Assembly (NCBI GenBank): GCA_903867225.1
Contig: CAIPQN010000042.1
Coordinates: 38,992-102,991 of the forward strand
Direction: 5' to 3'
Length of the DNA stretch: 64,000 bases
From: an uncultured Pseudomonadota bacterium
GTDB taxonomy: Bacteria; Pseudomonadota; Gammaproteobacteria; Methylococcales; Methylomonadaceae
Shown here: one piece after another, positions 16,789-25,036 of the stretch
How positions within the stretch are numbered: position 1 is the first letter of the stretch
Layout: every line of letters begins with the position of its first letter
Made by a program: the position numbers and the translations under genes
Notes under the pieces: model-generated
The model's database searches: none
What the model was told of the DNA's origin: nothing
What the model saw: only the letters and a program-made list of their open reading frames with translations

Positions 16789-19326
16789 ATGCTTAGAAAT
16801 CTCGTGCAACGTCCATTCTTTATCTATTTTCTGCAAATTGTTGGAATAGCGGTGGCTTATTTTATTGCAGGGAAATTAGGTAATTTACTCGTCATTCCAC
16901 CTAATTATGCGACGGTGGTTTTTCCTTCGTCTGGCGTGGCGTTAGCGGGTGTTCTACTTTATGGAAAACGAGTAGGCTTCGGCATATTACTTGGCGCATT
17001 TTTGTTTAACGGTTCGATTATTGTCACCGCAAGCGACTTGTTAGGAAGTTTAAATTCAGCACTCATCACATTAGCCATTGCAGGTGGCGCAACACTTCAA
17101 GCCTTCGTAGGGGCTTATTTAATTCAACGATTTGCTGCAACGCCCAACTTTTTATCCTGCAAAAAAAATATCCTGTTATTTTTCTTTTTTGGCGGATTTG
17201 TCAGCGCGTTAATAAATTCGACACTTTCCGTTTCATTATTGGTCGCCACTGGGCGAATGTCCGCTGACACTTTTTTCTCAAATTGGCTGTATTGGTGGGG
17301 CGGTGATGCGTTAGGTATTATTATTTTCGCACCGTTAATGTTGATTTGGTTGGCGCAAAAAAGTCCCGTTTGGCAAGGCAGAAAATGGAAAATTACAACG
17401 CCTATTCTCACGCTATGTTTTCTGACTATCGCGGTTATTTCTTACGACATAAAAATCAGTAATGAACGAACTAAAATGGAATTTGAACAACGTACAAAAG
17501 AATTGGCTCTGGTGTTAAAAACATCAATTAACACGAAATTAAATGTCTTTCACACGCTCCATAGTTTTTATATGTCCTCATTATTGGTTGATAGAAATGA
17601 ATTTCGATTATTTGTTTCAGAACAATTAGAGAATTTTGACGGTATTAAAGCAGTGCAATGGGTTCCGATTATTTTGGCGGCTAATCGAGATGCTTACGAA
17701 AAAAGTGTACAGAAAGAAGGTTTCCCTCATTTTCAAATTACGGAACGTGATTTGAATAACAATATGACACGCGCTGCCACTCGCTCAGAATATGCGCCTA
17801 TTGATTTTAATGAACCCGCTCAAGGCAATGAAATGGTTAGCGGGTTCGATAATTATTCCAGTCAGTTACGACATGATTTGCTTAATAACGCTAGAGATAC
17901 AAACAGACTTATCGTCAGTCCGCCTATTGTATTGATGGACAAACGTGATTCATTGGGTTTTGTCGCCTATATGCCAATTTATAAGCCAAACCTACCCATC
18001 CAGAATTTGCAAGAACGACGCGATGCCATTACAAGCTATCTGGTGGCGGCATTTCGAGCAGGTGATTTAGTGATGGACGCATTCAAAAATCAGAATTTAA
18101 CGAATTTTTCTTATCGTTTAAGTGACATTAATGCGCCAGCTGATAAGCAATTATTATTTGCCAGTGATGATTTTAATTTATTAAAAGAAAATGAATCGTT
18201 AATAAAACTCAACGCGTCAAACGAGTTAAGGACTCAGTTAAAATTTAATGTCGGTGGTCGAGTGTGGCAATTTGAAATCATACCAACACCCTATTATTTT
18301 GTTCAGCACAACACCACAAACATCCATTCGATTTTGTTGGTAGGATTTGGATTGATGATATTCACGATAACGAATGCGCTGATATTTGCGATGCGTGATT
18401 ATGAAAAAGAAATCAATGCCATTCAACTTTCTATTTTCAATGAAGAGTTGACACTTCAAATTGCTGAAAAAAACAAACGAACACAAGAACTTTTTGAATC
18501 AGATGAGAAAAATAAAATTTTAGACAATCAAATTCTCCACATGCAAAAGCTCGAAAGTATCGGGCGACTCACGTCTGGCATGGCGCACGAATTTAACAAC
18601 ATTTTAGGTTGCATCATCGGTTATAACGAGTTGAATCAATATGTCAGCGAAGACATGACGGAAGAAAATTTAAAAGCTGAACTCGATAACAACATCAAGC
18701 AAGTGAATTTAGCCGTCAAACGCGCAGACGATTTGATTAACAAAATGCTGACGTATTGTCGCCAAGATGAACTGAAAATAAAAAAGGATGTGCAACCTAC
18801 ACAAGAAGTTATTCACAAAGTGTTAGACATTTTACGTCCTGGATTAACCAGTCGAATCAAAATTAATTTTTTAGATACCTGCAATATCAATGGTGAAGAT
18901 TGCGACACTTGTGGACTGAAAAATCTTTGTGAAACGAACGTTCAAATGGACGCGATGGATTTGGAGCAAGTTCTGATAAATTTAATGACGAATGCACGAG
19001 ATTCGATGCAAAAAAGAGGCGGTGTTATCAACATTTCAGTAAAACTCAATCGTGTAAAAGCCTTTTGTGTCGCGTGTTCAGCACCGTTGGATGGTGATTT
19101 TATTGAGTTGAGTGTGGTTGATAATGGTGACGGGATTGAACAAAAATTTATTAGTCGGCTTTTTGATCCATTTTTCACCACCAAACCACAAGGCGAAGGC
19201 ACGGGATTAGGATTATCGACCACGAGTGGTATTGTGCATCGTGCTGATGGACATATTTTGGTTACGTCGCATCAAGGCGAATTTAATCACGGCACAACGT
19301 TTAGATTATTATTTCCGATTGCGTAG
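16789..19326 (+). CDS. MASE1-CHASE sensor histidine kinase with Cys-rich insert
   Basis: The 845-residue protein has an eight-helix MASE1 membrane domain (about 10-215), an extracytoplasmic CHASE-like sensor (about 225-510) and a further helix near 515-535. A HisKA domain carries the phospho-acceptor H600 (SGMAHEFNNILG), and the ATPase domain has N box NLMTNARDSM, DNGDGIEQ, FFTTKPQGEGTGLGLS. Between HisKA and ATPase is CNINGEDCDTCGLKNLC, a C-X6-C-X2-C-X5-C pattern, with CVAC soon after. That suggests metal or redox sensing. There is no receiver domain and no response regulator gene beside it. Its ligand is unknown. Confidence 0.92.
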   Translation: MLRNLVQRPFFIYFLQIVGIAVAYFIAGKLGNLLVIPPNYATVVFPSSGVALAGVLLYGKRVGFGILLGAFLFNGSIIVTASDLLGSLNSALITLAIAGGATLQAFVGAYLIQRFAATPNFLSCKKNILLFFFFGGFVSALINSTLSVSLLVATGRMSADTFFSNWLYWWGGDALGIIIFAPLMLIWLAQKSPVWQGRKWKITTPILTLCFLTIAVISYDIKISNERTKMEFEQRTKELALVLKTSINTKLNVFHTLHSFYMSSLLVDRNEFRLFVSEQLENFDGIKAVQWVPIILAANRDAYEKSVQKEGFPHFQITERDLNNNMTRAATRSEYAPIDFNEPAQGNEMVSGFDNYSSQLRHDLLNNARDTNRLIVSPPIVLMDKRDSLGFVAYMPIYKPNLPIQNLQERRDAITSYLVAAFRAGDLVMDAFKNQNLTNFSYRLSDINAPADKQLLFASDDFNLLKENESLIKLNASNELRTQLKFNVGGRVWQFEIIPTPYYFVQHNTTNIHSILLVGFGLMIFTITNALIFAMRDYEKEINAIQLSIFNEELTLQIAEKNKRTQELFESDEKNKILDNQILHMQKLESIGRLTSGMAHEFNNILGCIIGYNELNQYVSEDMTEENLKAELDNNIKQVNLAVKRADDLINKMLTYCRQDELKIKKDVQPTQEVIHKVLDILRPGLTSRIKINFLDTCNINGEDCDTCGLKNLCETNVQMDAMDLEQVLINLMTNARDSMQKRGGVINISVKLNRVKAFCVACSAPLDGDFIELSVVDNGDGIEQKFISRLFDPFFTTKPQGEGTGLGLSTTSGIVHRADGHILVTSHQGEFNHGTTFRLLFPIA

Positions 19327-19337
19327 GCGATAAATCA

Positions 19338-19376
19338 AAAAAAGCCCCGTCTTTTAAAATAAGACGGGGCTTTTTT
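19338..19376. terminator. Strong bidirectional intrinsic terminator
   Basis: AAAAAAGCCCCGTCTT (19338-19353) pairs perfectly with AAGACGGGGCTTTTTT (19361-19376) around a 7-base loop. The GC-rich stem is flanked by an A-run and a T-run, so it terminates the kinase transcript and that of the convergent metalloprotease gene. Confidence 0.95.
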
Positions 19377-19397
19377 ATGTCAGCAAAACGACGGATT

Positions 19398-20939
19398 TTA
19401 AGCGACCAAAGGCGGAACACCGATAATCGTTAATCCCATGTCTTGAAGCATGGCAACATCTAAAGGTGAGATTGTTCTCACCTCCCCTTTTCCGATGGCA
19501 TCTGACATTAAATCGTTTGCAACCATCACATGATAATACGCTGAACCATCGCCAGCACTGGCAGGATCTAAAGCCACTGGATTATTTCCATTCGCGGCTT
19601 GAGCGTGTGTTCCTGTGAAAACAGGCGAATTATTTTGCATTGAAACTAACGCATCGTAAGGGGTTTTCAAACCACCTGTTGCATCAAGATTTCCCGTGAA
19701 TGCTAAACCATGCAAAATTTCATGCGTCAAAATGCTGGTTAAATCGTATTTTCCCGCGACAGGCGTGCCGCTGAATGACATTTGACTAAGATTTGCGAGA
19801 TTGATGTAAAGCGTTGCATCAGGCATTGAACCATTAGAATCCATTCCAGACACCGAATCAGCCAAAAATTCTGTCGTTTGTGACGCACCATTTGAACTGG
19901 TTGAATTCACCATACTAGCCGTTGCTTCGGCTAATGTTTTGGGAGTCGTTTGTTCGGTTAAAATTTGAAGATTAAATGTCGCTTTTGAGCTGATATATTG
20001 CCCGATATTCTCCAACGCGGTTTTAACATTCGCTTCCACATTCGCAAGATTGCTGCCCAAATTGGCTTTGCTGAAATCGACTGAATACTTAAGATTTGTA
20101 CCGCCAGAAATCGTAGTAGGTGTGGCTGGTGTGGTCGGGTCTGTGACCGTTACACCCCATGAATTCCAATACCGAAATGATCCTGTGATTTCCCATGACG
20201 CATTGAGCGTTTTATCGGCGAATTGAATTTGAGAACCTGTTGCGGATTGATTCACGTCAACATAAGCCACATCGTTTCCATTTTTATCCGAAACAACGAC
20301 CGTTCCACCTTGAACATCGTAGGAATAATCGCTCGAATTGCCATCGAAAACGATAGTTTCAACGGTACGGGAAACCTCCACGCCTGTGACACCATGAGCC
20401 AGCGTGATTTTTTCCTGCCCCGAATTGCCATAAACTATCAAATCGTTAGTTGTTGCGGTGAAATTTTGATTTTTGTCTAATTGGATTTCAGACAAATTGA
20501 AAACAGCATTTCCCAACGTGTCCAATGACAGCGTTCCAACGGCATTTGAAAAATTCAATGCTTCGTTGTGATTAGCTGCAACGCTAATGGTCGCTAAATT
20601 TCCCGCCGCTGAATTGATTGCCAATGTGCCTTGCGTTGAAACTAATGCACTCGAATCGAATTTAATACCGCTCAACGTGACTGATTCCACGGACGAATCA
20701 ATTTTGATGCCGCTGATATTTTGAGCGATAGTGATTTTTTCAGAACCTGTATTGCCGTGAATACTCAAACCGTTAGTTTTTACGGTGTACGATTGATTAA
20801 CGCCGATATTTACATCTGTTCCAGTAATCGTAGTCGGTGCAGGAACTTTTCTGTGTGAAAACGAATTGAACGGATTGAAATTAAACATCGAATTAAAATC
20901 AAACATCGAATTAAATAATGAATCGTAGTTATTGAACAT
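19398..20939 (-). CDS. Putative secreted zinc metalloprotease with duplicated N-terminal domain
   Basis: The 513-residue protein has two related N-terminal segments of about 55 residues (SIHGNTGSEKITIAQ and IVYGNSGQEKITLAH mark them) and a C-terminal protease-like domain. ILTHEILHGLAFTG carries the HExxH zinc motif. LDVAMLQDMGL near the end is typical of one class of secreted bacterial metalloproteases. There is no Sec signal. The Asn/Phe-rich N-terminus, low Cys content and hydrophobic C-terminal LVA could suit type I secretion, which is inference. GAGG precedes the ATG. The usual third zinc ligand position of metzincins is not obvious. Confidence 0.7.
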   Translation of the reverse strand: MFNNYDSLFNSMFDFNSMFNFNPFNSFSHRKVPAPTTITGTDVNIGVNQSYTVKTNGLSIHGNTGSEKITIAQNISGIKIDSSVESVTLSGIKFDSSALVSTQGTLAINSAAGNLATISVAANHNEALNFSNAVGTLSLDTLGNAVFNLSEIQLDKNQNFTATTNDLIVYGNSGQEKITLAHGVTGVEVSRTVETIVFDGNSSDYSYDVQGGTVVVSDKNGNDVAYVDVNQSATGSQIQFADKTLNASWEITGSFRYWNSWGVTVTDPTTPATPTTISGGTNLKYSVDFSKANLGSNLANVEANVKTALENIGQYISSKATFNLQILTEQTTPKTLAEATASMVNSTSSNGASQTTEFLADSVSGMDSNGSMPDATLYINLANLSQMSFSGTPVAGKYDLTSILTHEILHGLAFTGNLDATGGLKTPYDALVSMQNNSPVFTGTHAQAANGNNPVALDPASAGDGSAYYHVMVANDLMSDAIGKGEVRTISPLDVAMLQDMGLTIIGVPPLVA

Positions 20940-21101
20940 AAATGACCTCGTCTAAAAAGTTTTGGTTAACACAACTGCTAAAAAGCATCATTTGCAAAAT
21001 GATGACTTCGATGCAATCTTAGCGATAAGTGTACCAAATTATTAAATAATTTATCTATTTGAAAAATATCTATTTTTGTAAAAAATACTTGTGTAAAAAA
21101 T

Positions 21102-21135
21102 GGGTTAAAAGAACCACAACTGGTTTTTTTAACCC
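21102..21135 (-). terminator. Intrinsic terminator after the DUF5765 gene
   Basis: GGGTTAAAAGAACC and GGTTTTTTTAACCC form a 14-bp stem with one wobble pair and a 6-base loop, 12 bases beyond the stop codon. A T-run follows on the minus strand (A-run just left on the plus strand). Confidence 0.8.
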
Positions 21136-21146
21136 TGTATCAAAAC

Positions 21147-21899
21147 TTACAACGAATCGCCAATGGTTTTGTGATAAAAAGGCCAATTCGTGACGTGTAG
21201 ATATTTTCGTATGGGCGATTTAATGACCGATACACAAAGCGCAATCGAAAATAAACACCACACTGCCGCATATTCATTCGGATCATCAGTCGTAATGTCT
21301 GAAATCCAAGGTCCCATGAAATAGTGAAACAACACGAATTTCCATGATCCGTAAAGTGTTGGCAAAACAAATGCCACCAAAATATACGCCAAAACGTGCA
21401 AGCCCCAATTAAAATTAAATAGCCATTCAACAGGGTGCGAAAGCAAGCCATTCAACGGCATTTGCCATGCAATGTGCCACGCGCCAGAAACGGAACAAAT
21501 ATGCGGACCACAGAAACCTTCTGTTCCAATCACGCATTCACCCGCCCACGCGAACGGATACATTTTAAACAAAATCAAAATCGAACCCGCTGCACTCATT
21601 GTGTAAACAGCGGTGCGGATTTTTAATTTCACACTTTCAGGAATGAAATACATTGCCACCATATTGACAAAAAACGGCTGAAACGCAACGTGCAAATAAC
21701 CCAGCATCGTCAGTATTTGATTATTCGGGTTGTCACACAAATCGATATAAACGTAAGTGAACGCCTGCAATAATTCCATTAGCGCAAAATACGTTAATGG
21801 AATCCATAATTCTTTTGATTCGCCTTTTTTTGCAATGTAATAAGCCGTCCCTAAACCAACCGCTGCTAATACACCCGATGCTTCACCACTCCAACACAT
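21147..21899 (-). CDS. DUF5765-like multi-pass membrane protein
   Basis: The 250-residue protein begins MCWSGEASGVLAAVGLGTAYY, the N-terminal signature I associate with the DUF5765 family, and has about seven hydrophobic segments. Conserved-looking elements are ELLQAFTYVYIDLC, WAGECVIGTEGFCGPHICSVSG (four cysteines) and YGSWKFVLFHYFMGPW. The molecular function is unknown. GAGG lies before the ATG. The promoter region carries a perfect 19-bp palindrome, so the gene is probably under a specific repressor. It appears monocistronic. Confidence 0.75.
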   Translation of the reverse strand: MCWSGEASGVLAAVGLGTAYYIAKKGESKELWIPLTYFALMELLQAFTYVYIDLCDNPNNQILTMLGYLHVAFQPFFVNMVAMYFIPESVKLKIRTAVYTMSAAGSILILFKMYPFAWAGECVIGTEGFCGPHICSVSGAWHIAWQMPLNGLLSHPVEWLFNFNWGLHVLAYILVAFVLPTLYGSWKFVLFHYFMGPWISDITTDDPNEYAAVWCLFSIALCVSVIKSPIRKYLHVTNWPFYHKTIGDSL

Positions 21900-21937
21900 G
21901 ATTTTTCCTCATCAAATTTTATAATTATTATTTTAGT

Positions 21938-21956
21938 AATTCTCATTATGAGAATT
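21938..21956. promoter_or_regulatory. Perfect 19-bp palindrome, candidate Fur-like operator
   Basis: AATTCTCATTATGAGAATT is a perfect dyad around one central base, about 39 bases before the DUF5765 start codon. It contains TGAGAAT/ATTCTCA half-sites as in many Fur boxes, but in the outward order, so another Fur-family or different repressor is possible. The remaining 320 bases up to the small peptide gene show nothing else clear. Confidence 0.5.
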
Positions 21957-22279
21957 AAATAGCCTCAGGAATAGGATAACAAAACCTTTGGGCATAAATT
22001 CCATCATCTGTCGTTAATTGTCAAAATTAACATATCGAGTTTATGCTCGAATATCATCAAAAAATGTCTGTTGAGTCGGGAGTGCCGCTCTAAATTGCTG
22101 TCATTTTTGGAATCACAGTGAAGAAATCTTAGCCAAATTATCTCATTTCAACTCAAATAATCGGGAAATTATTTTTGCCTGAATCTTAAAAAAAATGTCG
22201 CAAATAATTGACCATTAATTTAACAATGGTTTATATTTTGCCGCGTACAAAATTTTCCAATTTTAAAAGGGTGATTTCA

Positions 22280-22465
22280 ATGACAATGACAATAGCAGCA
22301 ATGATTCCAACTATCACACAAACCCTTGCGGGGATAAACAATCCAGAACCAGTTAAACAGATTGGTTCTGCAGATATTGAAGCCAGTGCAGGGGCAAGTT
22401 GCTCAGGAGCTTCAACAGGTAGTGTGGGGAGTTCTTGTGGAAATTCCATCGATACTTACGCTTAA
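22280..22465 (+). CDS. Small Ser/Gly/Cys-rich peptide, candidate precursor peptide
   Basis: The 61-residue product has an N-terminal half MTMTIAAMIPTITQTLAGIN and a C-terminal half of small residues with two cysteines (SAGASCSGASTGSVGSSCGN). The track starts at 22208, but the ATG at 22280 has AGGG at good spacing. A leader plus Ser/Gly/Cys core is the look of a ribosomally made, modified peptide, but no modifying enzyme is adjacent and no double-glycine cleavage site is clear. A hairpin follows the gene. The opposite-strand ORF at 22231-22449 is a shadow. Function unknown. Confidence 0.5.
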   Translation: MTMTIAAMIPTITQTLAGINNPEPVKQIGSADIEASAGASCSGASTGSVGSSCGNSIDTYA

Positions 22466-22477
22466 AAATATATTTCA

Positions 22478-22504
22478 CTGCACGGACGACAATTGTTCGT
22501 GCAG
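22478..22504. terminator. Hairpin between the small peptide gene and the tolC-like gene
   Basis: CTGCACGGAC (22478-22487) pairs with GTTCGTGCAG (22495-22504) with one wobble pair and a 7-base loop, between convergent genes. T-runs are weak on both sides. Confidence 0.5.
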
Positions 22505-22565
22505 TTCTGACAAATAATACCTTTCATGCCGTTTCCAAAATCAGTACGCTACTCGATTAACCCGT

Positions 22566-23966
22566 TCATTTTTCTGCTTGTTGTCTGTCCAAAATAATTA
22601 AATCACCGCCTAACGCCTTGTGCAACGCTACATTTTGCTGTGCGATAGTCGCTAAACTTTCAATTTGTAAAATTTGCGTTTGATACGTTGTTTGCTGCGC
22701 TTGTAAAACATCGAGAAATCCCGTCAAGCCTTTTTCATAACGTTCGGTTGCAATATCTAGCACAGTTTGATTTGAGTGAATCGCTTGCGACAAAGCGTCA
22801 TAACGTTGTGATTCATTTCGATATGAAACTAACGCGTTTTCGACTTCTTGAAATGCCGTTAAAACGGTTGATTGATACGCTAAAAAGGCTTGTTCAAATT
22901 GCGCGTCTTTCGCTTCGATATTTGCCTGCAACTTTCCCCAATTAAACAGCGGCATCGTAATGGTTGATGCACTTGACCACGATTTTCCCATTGGCGTGAA
23001 ATCGGTAATTTTCAAATTTTGCAGTCCAATAAACGCCGCTAAATTCACTTTCGGATACAGTTCAGCCGTCGCAATACTGACGTAAGCATTTGCAATCGCC
23101 ATTTGTCGTTCGGCTTTGCGAATATCGGGGCGACGTTGCAGTAATTCAGACGGTAAATTTGTGATTGAAAGTGTTGAAGTTGGAATTGGTTTTGAATCAG
23201 AAAAACGTTTCGCCAGCGCATTCGGTTCACGTCCAAGTAAAACACTCAACGCATGAATCGCGTGTTTAATTTCGGTTTCATAACGCGGTAAATTTGCCGC
23301 TGTGTTATCAAATTGAGCTTGCGCTTGTGCGACTTCCAACGCGTTCGCCAAACCATTTTGTTGACGGACTTGTGTGAGTTTGACTGTTTCAGCCTGTGCG
23401 GCAAGTAATTCTTGAAGCGTGGCGACGAGTTTTTGATTCGTTCGCAACAAAATATATTCTCGCGCCACTTCGCCTTGTAACGTCAATAAAACATCGTGAC
23501 TATTTTCTGTTTCAATTTCAATCGACGCATCAGCGGCTTCGATGGCGCGTTGAATGCCACCAAAAAAATCAATTTCCCATGCCGCATCAAAACCGAGTTG
23601 AAAGATATTGATTGCTTGATTTGCAATGGGATTTACACCACCTGCAGATGAATTATTAAATCGACGACTAGCGACATTTTTCGCACTCAAACTCGGCAAA
23701 CCTGTTGCGATTGTTTCACGTCGTAAAATCCGCGCTTCTTTTACACGCGACAACGCTTGTTTTAAATTCAAATTAGCTGTCGTCGCTTCAACAATTAAGC
23801 CGTTTAACGTCTCGTCATTAAACGATTTCCACCATTCAGAAGCTGTTTTTTGTGTGGCAACGTCTTCGCTCCATTTTTCAGGTATTGGTATTTCGGGCGG
23901 CTTATAATCTCGTCCGACAACGCAAGCATTTAAAACTAACGGCAAGATAAAAATTAACTTTTTCAT
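22566..23966 (-). CDS. TolC-family (NodT/OprM-like) outer-membrane efflux lipoprotein
   Basis: The 466-residue protein begins MKKLIFILPLVLNACVVGRDYKPP, a lipoprotein signal with cysteine 15 as lipidation site, followed by the NodT-family start. Two repeated OEP domains form the beta-barrel and alpha-tunnel (GFDAAWEIDFFGG, RRPDIRKAERQMAIANA, YEKGLTGFLDVLQAQ). It should be the outer-membrane channel for the ABC exporter encoded upstream (permease, ATPase, membrane fusion protein). A defence cassette separates it from them. Its ATG is one base from the stop of the 141-residue unknown gene. Confidence 0.95.
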   Translation of the reverse strand: MKKLIFILPLVLNACVVGRDYKPPEIPIPEKWSEDVATQKTASEWWKSFNDETLNGLIVEATTANLNLKQALSRVKEARILRRETIATGLPSLSAKNVASRRFNNSSAGGVNPIANQAINIFQLGFDAAWEIDFFGGIQRAIEAADASIEIETENSHDVLLTLQGEVAREYILLRTNQKLVATLQELLAAQAETVKLTQVRQQNGLANALEVAQAQAQFDNTAANLPRYETEIKHAIHALSVLLGREPNALAKRFSDSKPIPTSTLSITNLPSELLQRRPDIRKAERQMAIANAYVSIATAELYPKVNLAAFIGLQNLKITDFTPMGKSWSSASTITMPLFNWGKLQANIEAKDAQFEQAFLAYQSTVLTAFQEVENALVSYRNESQRYDALSQAIHSNQTVLDIATERYEKGLTGFLDVLQAQQTTYQTQILQIESLATIAQQNVALHKALGGDLIILDRQQAEK

Positions 23967-23967
23967 T

Positions 23968-24393
23968 TTATGGGTTTGCTCGTAAACAGGAAAAAATGTC
24001 TTTCACATCAACATAAATGAAATAAAAAACGGGCGTGTCAAAAAGTAGGATTTCGTCGTAACGGATTTGAGTTTGTTCGCAGGTTTTTGAGCAATTGGTT
24101 TCGTCCAACGTGATGCAATACGTCACAGGGATTTCAACCTTGTCGCCGTTTTTGTGAATGCCATCGACAATAAATTCATAAAAATGCGCGAAAAAATCAT
24201 CAAAGTTTTTTCGGTCAAAATCTAAATCTGCAAAGGCGGCGGATTCGTCGATGGGTTTGAAAGATTGAATGTTTCGTGCAACAAAAAAATTTTCGACTGT
24301 TGGTAAAATCAACTCACGTTTAATTTTTTCGACATTTTTAACGCCAAAATAGCCAACAAACTGACTTTTGGATTTTGAGCTAAATTCAATCAT
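23968..24393 (-). CDS. Unknown 141-residue protein at the end of the LRR-McrBC cassette
   Basis: I do not recognise this protein. It has no signal or membrane segment, is rich in Phe, Asp and Lys, and has four cysteines, three of them in YCITLDETNCSKTCEQ. The start codon abuts the stop of the antitoxin-like gene and its stop is one base from the tolC-like start, so it is translated with both. It may belong to the defence cassette or be a passenger. Confidence 0.75.
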   Translation of the reverse strand: MIEFSSKSKSQFVGYFGVKNVEKIKRELILPTVENFFVARNIQSFKPIDESAAFADLDFDRKNFDDFFAHFYEFIVDGIHKNGDKVEIPVTYCITLDETNCSKTCEQTQIRYDEILLFDTPVFYFIYVDVKDIFSCLRANP

Positions 24394-24657
24394 TTAAACT
24401 GTTTGGGTGAGTTTTAATTCTTTACGAACTATATCGTTAATTAACGCTTCTAATTTTTTACGATTTGAACCATAGTTTTTATTGATAAAATCTAAAATGT
24501 CACCGTGAATTTTTACAGGTTCAGGTTCTAAACAGCCTTCTCTGAATTCATTCATTTGTTCGTCATTGATAATTCCAATTGAATGAAATCCGCTCATCGT
24601 GTCATAAACAGCCTCAAGCACTTTACTGTTATTTTTAATTTTCGTTTTAGTTTTCAT
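24394..24657 (-). CDS. Antitoxin-like protein, possible ribbon-helix-helix C-terminus
   Basis: The 87-residue protein begins with VLEAVYDTMSGFHSIGIIN and NEFREGCL, a segment seen at the start of many XRE-type antitoxins paired with RelE-like toxins. Those are then followed by an HTH, but here the tail is VKIHGDILDFINKNYGSN then KKLEALINDIVRKEL, closer to a ribbon-helix-helix or BrnA-like module. It starts two bases after the toxin stop codon. It probably neutralises the upstream toxin; the domain assignment of the tail is inference. Confidence 0.65.
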   Translation of the reverse strand: MKTKTKIKNNSKVLEAVYDTMSGFHSIGIINDEQMNEFREGCLEPEPVKIHGDILDFINKNYGSNRKKLEALINDIVRKELKLTQTV

Positions 24658-24658
24658 T

Positions 24659-25036
24659 TTAAATTTCCGTTATCTCATTGGTTTTCACGGCAAGGGTAAT
24701 TTGAATGTCAGTGGCTGACAATATGATTTTAGCTGCCTTTTTTAATTCTTTTAATTGTTGCGAGTCGATGTTATCACGCTGATTTTTTTCAAATCCCAAC
24801 ATAAAAAACCAACGGTCATTTTTGTTAGTAGCAATCAATGTTCGGATGCTTCCACTTTTGCCACGATTCGGCAAAGCCACTCGCTTTTTAAAAACGCCAC
24901 CGCCTAAATCGGCATCAATTAAACCACGTTCCATTTCTTCAACCGCGTTAAGTAATAACGCATCGGTTAATTCTGTTTTTTCTAGCCAATTTGAAAAGTA
25001 GCGAGTTTTGAAAATGCGTTTGTTTGTTTCAATCAT
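24659..25036 (-). CDS. RelE-like type II toxin (HigB/DUF1044-type)
   Basis: The 125-residue protein has the pattern IFKTRYFSNWLEK, EMERGLIDADLGGGVFKKRVAL, GKSGSIRTLIA and DRWFFMLGFEKNQRDNI, characteristic of the RelE-like toxins that cut mRNA on ribosomes. Its ATG lies eight bases inside the end of the McrC-like gene, so translation is coupled to a restriction-type complex, and its antitoxin-like partner follows immediately. The coupling suggests it is an effector of the defence cassette or a stabiliser of it, which is inference. Confidence 0.85.
   Translation of the reverse strand: MIETNKRIFKTRYFSNWLEKTELTDALLLNAVEEMERGLIDADLGGGVFKKRVALPNRGKSGSIRTLIATNKNDRWFFMLGFEKNQRDNIDSQQLKELKKAAKIILSATDIQITLAVKTNEITEI

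Noticed and set aside
22231-22449. Minus-strand 72-residue ORF opposite the small peptide
   Set aside because: The plus-strand frame has a good Shine-Dalgarno and a following hairpin; the minus frame has neither.
22280-22465. Idea that the small peptide is a methanobactin precursor
   Set aside because: The cysteine context does not match known methanobactin cores and no MbnB/MbnC-like genes are nearby.
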